From an uncultured Zetaproteobacteria bacterium (lineage in GTDB: Bacteria; Pseudomonadota; Zetaproteobacteria; Mariprofundales; Mariprofundaceae): 5,492 nucleotides of DNA. Each line of letters begins with the position of its first letter. Position 1 is the stretch's first letter. The position numbers and the translations under genes were made by a program. Under the pieces are notes generated by a model. The model was not told where the DNA came from, made no database searches, and saw nothing but the letters and a program-made list of their open reading frames with translations. Positions 1-3,828 of the stretch are shown one piece after another. Where the stretch lies: positions 1 through 5,492 of the forward strand of contig CAMZLX010000137.1 in assembly GCA_947311795.1 (NCBI GenBank), in the 5' to 3' direction.

Positions 1-523
1 CACAGCCCCGATTACATTTTACCAGCTTTGGGCATTTGTCGCGCCAGGTTTATACAAAAATGAACGGCGTGCTTTTTTGGGTTATTTTGTATCCAGTCTT
101 TTTTTAATGATTTCAGGTGCTGCCTTTTCATTTTTTATCGTATTTCCCTTAATCTTTGAATTCTTTTTGGGTTTTTCAACCGACTTGATTCAAGCCATGC
201 CTGCGATTAAAGAGTATTTAACGCTGGTATTAAAGCTGCTGTTTGCCTTTGGTATGAGCTTCCAAATTCCAATTGTAATTATGCTTTTGGTGCGCATGGA
301 TTTGGTGAGTATTGAGGCACTTAAAGATAAACGGCGCTATGTGATTGTATGGGCTTTTATTTTTGCCGCAGTGCTCACACCGCCCGATATTATTTCACAA
401 ACACTGCTTGCATTCCCCATGCTTTTTCTCTACGAGGTTGGTATTATTGTTGCAAAAGTGTTGTCCAACAAAGCTGAGAAACCAACAAAAGAATCAGATG
501 AAAAACCAGAGGAAAAGTTATGA
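1..523 (+). CDS. tatC: Sec-independent protein translocase TatC (C-terminal 173 residues, 5' end outside window)
   Basis: TatC is the multispanning inner-membrane receptor of the twin-arginine translocation pathway. With TatB it binds twin-arginine signal peptides of folded substrates and then recruits TatA. The open frame enters at base 2. About 173 residues are present, against roughly 258 in E. coli, so the first two membrane segments are missing. Visible family landmarks are the YQLWAFVAPGLYKNERR segment in the cytoplasmic loop before TM3 (its Glu matches the signal-peptide-binding Glu of E. coli), the FGMSFQIP motif in TM4, and LTPPDIISQTLLAFPM spanning TM5-TM6. The tail is charged and rich in Glu and Lys. 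The TM4 position that is Glu170 in E. coli is Gln here. The stop codon overlaps the start of the next gene (ATGA). A TTG at 77 is an internal codon, not the start. The family assignment is secure. Confidence 0.96.
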   Translation, partial: TAPITFYQLWAFVAPGLYKNERRAFLGYFVSSLFLMISGAAFSFFIVFPLIFEFFLGFSTDLIQAMPAIKEYLTLVLKLLFAFGMSFQIPIVIMLLVRMDLVSIEALKDKRRYVIVWAFIFAAVLTPPDIISQTLLAFPMLFLYEVGIIVAKVLSNKAEKPTKESDEKPEEKL

Positions 524-684
524 TTATTCGCTTGATTATTGCGATTGCGGTTGTGTTTGTATTGGTCAAATTATACCGCTATGTCTTCACCCAAAAAGCC
601 TGTGATACTTGCGGCAAACGCATTGCCAATGAAGCAGATGTGTGTCATCACTGCAACACCATCCAACAAAAGGTGGATAGCTGA
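520..684 (+). CDS. Small membrane-anchored zinc-ribbon protein, 54 aa, function unknown
   Basis: This short gene encodes 54 residues. Residues 2-18 form one hydrophobic helix (IIRLIIAIAVVFVLVKL). After it come two CxxC knuckles, CDTC (Cys28, Cys31) and CHHC (Cys42, Cys45), ten residues apart, which is the layout of a minimal zinc ribbon. The predicted product is a single-span protein with a small metal-binding head, most likely facing the cytoplasm because the helix is followed by Lys and Arg. A strong Shine-Dalgarno AGAGGA (508-513) sits seven bases before the ATG, and the ATG overlaps the tatC stop as ATGA, so translation is probably coupled to tatC. I do not recognise a named family. A role in Tat or division-related assembly is only suggested by position. 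The start, stop, ribosome site and motif all make sense, so I regard it as a real gene. Confidence 0.82.
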   Translation: MIIRLIIAIAVVFVLVKLYRYVFTQKACDTCGKRIANEADVCHHCNTIQQKVDS

Positions 685-723
685 ATGTTGACCAATGCAA
701 TCTTCAGTGGTTCAATCGCCTGA
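685..723 (+). other. 12-codon mini-ORF bridging the zinc-ribbon gene and the zapB-like gene
   Basis: An ATG follows the zinc-ribbon stop immediately (TGAATG) in the same frame. It opens a 12-codon reading frame (MLTNAIFSGSIA) whose TGA overlaps the ATG of the next gene (TGATG at 721-725). An AGGTGG at 671-676 is well placed (8 bases) for this ATG, while the ATG at 723 has no visible Shine-Dalgarno of its own. The likely job is translational coupling: ribosomes finishing the mini-ORF re-initiate on the zapB-like gene. It may encode no functional peptide. In-frame readthrough of the preceding stop would simply append these 13 codons to the zinc-ribbon protein. Confidence 0.35.
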
Positions 724-1013
724 TGGATAAGCAGCAAGATGAACAAGCCATTCAACAACGGCTGGATATATTGGTTGAGCATTTGGCGACCATTCGCCGC
801 AACCATGAGCAGATTTTAGCCGAAAACAAACGCTTGCGTGAAGTGGCGCGTTTGGCAGAAGGTGAGCTTAGGAAACGTCGCGAACAAATCGAAGCATTGC
901 AGGGTGAACGCCAAAACCTTGAAAATAAATGTTTTGATGCCAAGGCGCGTGTGGAACACACGATTGAAAAGCTTGATATATTGGTGGCTGAAAATGCAAG
1001 GCAGAGTTCATGA
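723..1013 (+). CDS. ZapB-like / TIGR02449-type coiled-coil cell-division protein
   Basis: The product is 96 residues, almost entirely charged alpha helix with heptad-like spacing of Leu, Ile and Val, and has no membrane segment. It resembles the short coiled-coil family (TIGR02449, ZapB-like) commonly encoded directly upstream of zapA in proteobacteria. The conserved elements I can see are ENKRLRE (34-40), GERQNLENK (61-69) and the C-terminal AKARVEHTIEKLDIL (73-87). By analogy with ZapB it would be a cytoplasmic accessory factor at the FtsZ ring, possibly partnering the ZapA encoded next, but this is inferred from context. Its stop overlaps the zapA start (ATGA at 1010-1013). The ATG at 723 has no Shine-Dalgarno; the same frame is open back to 681 but contains no other ATG, GTG or TTG. 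The start therefore probably depends on coupling from the mini-ORF at 685-723. Confidence 0.8.
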   Translation: MDKQQDEQAIQQRLDILVEHLATIRRNHEQILAENKRLREVARLAEGELRKRREQIEALQGERQNLENKCFDAKARVEHTIEKLDILVAENARQSS

Positions 1014-1303
1014 GTGAATCCGTAGAAGTGATGGTTGGCGGCATCAAGCTGAATGTAAATACCGATGATGACCCAGCCAAAGTGAGAGCTGCCGCATCTA
1101 TGGTACAAGACCAGTTTATCGCGCTTAAACAATCGGGCGCAGTCATTGATAGCAGCAAAATTATGGCATTGATTGCCTTAAATTTAGCCGATGAACTATT
1201 AAATCAAAACACCACCAACCCTGAGCTGATGCAGAAGATGATTTCAACACTTGACCAAGCCGTTGCACAAGCAGAGGGTTTAGCTAACGTGTCCCTGCGC
1301 TGA
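1010..1303 (+). CDS. zapA: Cell division protein ZapA
   Basis: ZapA binds FtsZ and cross-links its protofilaments in the early division ring. The 97-residue length is normal for the family. The N-terminal part has the small beta-strand head (VEVMVGGIKLNVNT, residues 5-18) followed by the helix start DPAKVRAAASMVQDQF (21-36). The signature helix SSKIMALIALNLADELL lies at 48-64, and a coiled-coil tail of about 30 residues follows. The start uses the AAGG at 998-1001 with 8 bases of spacing and overlaps the previous stop as ATGA. The last four codons and the stop lie in the predicted 5' strand of the 6S RNA closing stem, so the gene end is constrained by two functions. Confidence 0.93.
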   Translation: MSESVEVMVGGIKLNVNTDDDPAKVRAAASMVQDQFIALKQSGAVIDSSKIMALIALNLADELLNQNTTNPELMQKMISTLDQAVAQAEGLANVSLR

Positions 1304-1462
1304 TCGAGTCACAACATAGTTGCCTGAGCCTATGTGTTTCGATTGGGAGATTGCTACGTTTGTTGTGTGCGTCTTCCCTTGCGGAAGAACCTGATGCAAT
1401 CGTGCTTCGCCCCCCTCACTTTGAGGGTTCGACAACTTCCTGATGATACGTCAGGGCGGGGA
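1292..1462 (+). ncRNA. ssrS: 6S RNA (candidate), regulator of sigma-70 RNA polymerase
   Basis: The gap between zapA and fthC is the classical location of ssrS. The sequence folds like 6S RNA, a long rod with a central bubble that mimics an open promoter. The outer closing stem pairs 1292-1304 with 1450-1462: twelve pairs including wobbles and one G-G mismatch. Then AGTTG (1318-1322) pairs with CAACT (1433-1437), and GAGCC (1326-1330) with GGTTC (1426-1430). Beyond the bubble, GATTGC (1349-1354) pairs with GCAATC (1396-1401), and the tip is TCTTCC-CTTGC-GGAAGA (1372-1388). CCCTC/GAGGG (1413-1427) can form the small 3' bubble hairpin. The CCTGAGCC at 1323-1330 is, from memory, identical to the E. 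coli 6S block just before the product-RNA start. The implied length of about 171-182 nt fits the roughly 184 nt of E. coli. Exact ends are not determinable here. No other RNA class fits the context as well. Confidence 0.85.
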
Positions 1463-1473
1463 TGCTTTTTTTT
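1450..1473 (+). terminator. 3' leg of 6S closing stem followed by T8: possible partial terminator
   Basis: The GC-rich 3' strand of the 6S closing stem (1450-1462) is followed, after TGC, by eight T residues (1466-1473). Stem plus T-tract is the form of an intrinsic terminator and could generate the 6S 3' end. The signal lies at, or inside, the beginning of fthC, so termination must be incomplete, or fthC must have another promoter. Processing of a longer transcript is the alternative. Confidence 0.35.
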
Positions 1474-2052
1474 ATGATACCTGAAACTGCCTTGCTCAAA
1501 CAACAACTTCGCCAACAAGCCGCAACCACACGAAACCAACTGACATCAAAACAGCGGCAAGCTTATGCTGCACAAATTATGCAATATGCGCATGAGTATT
1601 TATTATCAAATAACATTCAATGTTTGCTCACCTACAAAGCCTTGCCTGCTGAGGTCAATACGGATGTTTTGTTGGCTGATGATGCTTTGGATGTATATGT
1701 GCCACGGATGTTGGGTGATTGTGACATGACATGGGTTGCTGTTGATGCAACAAGCCAATGGAAACAGGTTGGGTTTGGCGTGTTTGAGCCAAGCCAAGGC
1801 GAGATTTGGCAACCAAGCGCGGCAAAAACTGTGATGTTTTGTCCGCTGCTAGGTTTTGATGCAAAAGGTAACCGCTTGGGTATGGGTAAAGGTTACTTTG
1901 ACCGCTGGCTTGCCAAACATGGTGAAAATATTGATGTGGTGGGGCTGGCATTTTCGTGCCAAGCGCTTCCCAAAATACCTGTTGAGCCGCATGATGTGCC
2001 GCTCGCAAGAATTATCACAGAACACGGAGTGCTTTCATGCCCAACAGCTTAA
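1462..2052 (+). CDS. fthC: 5-formyltetrahydrofolate cyclo-ligase (MTHF synthetase, YgfA family)
   Basis: This enzyme (EC 6.3.3.2) converts 5-formyltetrahydrofolate to 5,10-methenyltetrahydrofolate with ATP and returns the storage form to the one-carbon pool in the cytoplasm. The 196-residue length is normal. Landmarks are the N-terminal LKQQLRQQ helix, GFGVFEP (104-110), CPLLGFDAKGNRLGMGKGYFDR (127-148) carrying the nucleotide/phosphate-binding glycine-rich loop, and VEPHDVPLARIITE (174-187). Two starts are possible. ATG 1462 has AGGG (1453-1456) at five bases. ATG 1474 (giving MIPETALL) has no close ribosome site but avoids three codons read from the T-run. The upstream ribosome site lies inside the 6S closing stem. 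Linkage of 6S RNA to this gene is widespread in gammaproteobacteria, where both can come from one transcript. The gene end overlaps the next start by 16 bases. Confidence 0.95.
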   Translation: MLFFMIPETALLKQQLRQQAATTRNQLTSKQRQAYAAQIMQYAHEYLLSNNIQCLLTYKALPAEVNTDVLLADDALDVYVPRMLGDCDMTWVAVDATSQWKQVGFGVFEPSQGEIWQPSAAKTVMFCPLLGFDAKGNRLGMGKGYFDRWLAKHGENIDVVGLAFSCQALPKIPVEPHDVPLARIITEHGVLSCPTA

Positions 2053-2831
2053 ATATACTTATCATTGGTGATGTGCTGGGTAAGGCAGGACGTAGAGCAT
2101 TACGCGACCACTTGCCCAACCTGTTGGATGAGCACCAAATTGATTTCTGCGTTGCCAATGGTGAAAACATTGCCGCAGGTTTTGGAACCACCCTCAAGCT
2201 TGCTGATGAGTTGTTTAATATTGGTGTGGATGTGATTACCAATGGTAATCATTGTTGGGACCAGCGCAGTTTTTTAGAAGACATTGAAGAAGATGATAGA
2301 TTTGTGCGCCCTGCAAATTTTTCCAAGTATGCACCTGGGCATGGTTGGACGGTGCAGGAAACGCGGGCAGGGCATAAAATCGCAGTGGTGAATCTTATCG
2401 GACAAGTATTTATGGGCACATGGGATTGTCCTTTTGAAGCGGCAGACAAAGCGCTTGAGGAAATCCCTGATGATGTGAATGCTATTCTTGTGGACTTACA
2501 TGCTGAAGTGACCAGTGAAAAGATGGGCATGGGTTGGTATCTCGATGGGCAGGTGAGCATGGTGTATGGCACACATACCCATGTGCCAACATGTGATGAA
2601 ATTATTCACCCTAGCGGCACAGCTTTTCAATCGGATATTGGTATGACAGGTTCGTATAACTCTATTATTGGCATGAAAAAAGAAGGTGCTCTGCGTAGAA
2701 TGGTCAAGCGTTTGCCTCAACGTTTTGAAGCAGTGGAACGCGGTGCAACGATTTTTGCCACCAAAATTACCGTGGATGCAGATAGCAAACAAACCACACA
2801 TATCGAACGGATTTGTATTCGCCCAAGTTGA
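2037..2831 (+). CDS. YmdB-family (TIGR00282) metallophosphoesterase
   Basis: The product is 264 residues, the usual length for this calcineurin-like phosphoesterase family. Bacillus subtilis YmdB, a 2',3'-cyclic-nucleotide phosphodiesterase with effects on RNA level and multicellular behaviour, is the studied member. All expected metal-site residues are present: Asp12 in IGDVLGKAGR, Glu43 and Asn44 in NGENIAAGFG, Asn71 and His72 in NGNHCWD, His155 in DLHAEVTSEK, and His180 and His182 in GTHTHVPT. SDIGMTG near residue 200 is also typical. The protein has no signal peptide and should be cytoplasmic. GGAG (2026-2029) seven bases before the ATG supports this start, which overlaps fthC by 16 bases and implies co-expression. 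The substrate in this organism is unknown; a phosphodiesterase acting on cyclic nucleotides or RNA ends is the best inference. Confidence 0.92.
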   Translation: MPNSLNILIIGDVLGKAGRRALRDHLPNLLDEHQIDFCVANGENIAAGFGTTLKLADELFNIGVDVITNGNHCWDQRSFLEDIEEDDRFVRPANFSKYAPGHGWTVQETRAGHKIAVVNLIGQVFMGTWDCPFEAADKALEEIPDDVNAILVDLHAEVTSEKMGMGWYLDGQVSMVYGTHTHVPTCDEIIHPSGTAFQSDIGMTGSYNSIIGMKKEGALRRMVKRLPQRFEAVERGATIFATKITVDADSKQTTHIERICIRPS

Positions 2832-2859
2832 GTACTTTTATTTTATTTTGTCACACGCA

Positions 2860-2868
2860 TGCCATAAT
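2860..2868 (+). promoter_or_regulatory. Possible extended -10 promoter for the exported-protein gene pair
   Basis: TGC followed by CATAAT (five of six to TATAAT) forms an extended -10 element in the 75-base gap after the phosphoesterase gene. A TTGTCA at 2848-2853 is too close to serve as its -35 box. Transcription would start near 2875, about 30 bases ahead of the next gene. This is a pattern match by eye only, but it agrees with the change in gene type and base composition at this point. Confidence 0.33.
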
Positions 2869-2906
2869 TTCTTAGGATGCTTGCCGCCAGAATGTGATAG
2901 GGTGGT

Positions 2907-3203
2907 ATGATGAGAAAGTTGTTATTTTTGTTTGTGTTATTTTTTGGATTGAGTGATTTATCCAGTGCCAATGCGTTATCCAACCAAACATCTCAGTTGA
3001 ATCAAAAAGTTACAACACAAAAGCTACAAACATTACGTGTCATGATTTCAAAGTTGCGAGATCTTGTGTATAATCTAAGAGATATTAATCAGTTAGAAGA
3101 TATTGGCATGCCGCATCAAGATGTGTTGCTCATGAAAGAAGCACTGCAACAAAAAATAAGCCAAATGCAAACTGAAACAGTCTCTTATATCAGGAACCTA
3201 TAA
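2907..3203 (+). CDS. Small exported helical protein, hypothetical
   Basis: I do not recognise a family. The 98 residues begin with a clear Sec-type signal peptide: MMRK, a hydrophobic core LLFLFVLFFGL, and a probable cleavage after ANA at residue 23. The mature part of about 75 residues is polar and predicted helical, with hydrophobic residues spaced as in an amphipathic or coiled-coil helix (TLRVMISKLRDLVYNLRDI, then VLLMKEALQQKISQM). It contains no cysteine and no second membrane segment, so a periplasmic or envelope-associated protein is likely. AGGG (2899-2902) serves either of two adjacent ATG codons. The second (2910) has the better spacing of seven bases, so the protein may be one residue shorter. 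The stop TAA shares its last base with the next ATG, which ties it to the following gene. The region is AT-richer than the genes before it. Confidence 0.72.
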   Translation: MMRKLLFLFVLFFGLSDLSSANALSNQTSQLNQKVTTQKLQTLRVMISKLRDLVYNLRDINQLEDIGMPHQDVLLMKEALQQKISQMQTETVSYIRNL

Positions 3204-3757
3204 TGATGTGTACACATAAAGGAATTGTTAAGTTTGTGCGTTATTTATTTGTTTTTATGTTCACTATTTTTAGCTTTCAAGTGATGACGCCAAAGTTGTT
3301 GTCTGCTAAAGAAGTTCGGCAAGTTAATATTGTTGCGTTTCAAAAAGATAATCAAAACAAAACATTTGAAGGTTTGTTTACAGGCTCGCTGGGCGCATTG
3401 ATTACTTCGGTAGAAAAAGATGCTCACGTTGTGATTGCATTGCGAACCCCAGCATTAAGAAATAGGGATATTATTAATGTTCAATCGGACGTATTGCGTA
3501 TGACAGAGCGCAATAAACTTGCGAACAGTGGTGTAAACTGCCGTTTTTTCTTTAATGATGAATCAGATGAAGATTCATTGTTTTTTTCGATTAGTGGTGT
3601 GTGTGATTTGCTTTCATCAGATACTTCAGGCACACAAAAAGTACAGTTTTTGGTGAAACGAACCATGTTATCTGACCCAAGCAAGGTTTTTAATATTTGG
3701 ACCAAGTTTCATGAGAATGAAAAGTTGGGTTTGATTTTTTATGTGGATATTGATTAA
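3203..3757 (+). CDS. Exported or membrane-anchored hypothetical protein, 184 aa
   Basis: I do not recognise a family. A basic N-terminus (HKGIVKFVRY) leads into a hydrophobic stretch at about residues 14-29 and a possible signal-peptidase site near LLSA (32-35). It is therefore either secreted to the periplasm or anchored by an uncleaved signal. The remaining roughly 150 residues alternate polar and hydrophobic segments, suggesting mixed beta structure (VNIVAFQ, HVVIALRTP, LFFSISGVCDLL, KVQFLVKRTM, LGLIFYVDID). Two cysteines, Cys113 (VNCRFFF) and Cys134 (GVCDLL), could form a periplasmic disulfide. An acidic run, NDESDEDS, lies between them. AGGA (3192-3195) stands seven bases before the start, and TAATG overlap couples it to the small exported protein upstream, so the two probably act together. 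It ends just before a strong terminator. Confidence 0.72.
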   Translation: MMCTHKGIVKFVRYLFVFMFTIFSFQVMTPKLLSAKEVRQVNIVAFQKDNQNKTFEGLFTGSLGALITSVEKDAHVVIALRTPALRNRDIINVQSDVLRMTERNKLANSGVNCRFFFNDESDEDSLFFSISGVCDLLSSDTSGTQKVQFLVKRTMLSDPSKVFNIWTKFHENEKLGLIFYVDID

Positions 3758-3781
3758 TAGGATTAACCTTTGAAATCACAT

Positions 3782-3811
3782 AAAAAAGGGCAGCCATTGG
3801 CTGCCCTTTTT
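3782..3811. terminator. Bidirectional intrinsic terminator between convergent transcription units
   Basis: There is a perfect 8-bp stem, GGGCAGCC (3788-3795) and GGCTGCCC (3799-3806), with an ATT loop, preceded by A6 and followed by T5. The A and T flanks extend the pairing and supply a U-tract on either strand. It lies 25 bases after the exported-protein gene stop and 17 bases beyond the rpoD stop on the other strand, so it should terminate both. Confidence 0.93.
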
Positions 3812-3828
3812 GTTTGCGTTTTACGCGC

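Noticed and set aside
345..605. Open frame of 86 codons overlapping tatC and the zinc-ribbon gene
   Set aside because: It overlaps two better-supported genes in another frame, its translation has no recognisable motif, and it lacks a credible ribosome site.
752..1158. Minus-strand open frames opposite the zapB-like and zapA genes
   Set aside because: They are shadows of confident coding sequence on the plus strand, with no start context or family similarity.
1251..1290. Possible sigma-70 promoter for 6S RNA inside zapA (TTGCAC 1263-1268, 16 bases, TAACGT 1285-1290; also TTGACC at 1251)
   Set aside because: Each hexamer of the spaced pair matches only about three of six consensus bases, and the better TTGACC has no -10 at a proper distance. 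The position would suit a start near 1297, but the signal is too weak to annotate.
1304..1461. Riboswitch controlling fthC as an alternative to 6S RNA
   Set aside because: The long end-to-end pairing, apical hairpin, CCTGAGCC block and zapA-fthC location all fit 6S RNA. I see no aptamer core of a known folate riboswitch.
3558..3587. Terminator-like inverted repeat (ATGAATC/GATTCAT) followed by T7 inside the 184-residue gene
   Set aside because: The stem is only 7 bp, mostly A-T, with a 7-base loop and two bases before the T-run. It is probably a by-product of Asp/Glu/Ser-rich, AT-rich coding sequence.
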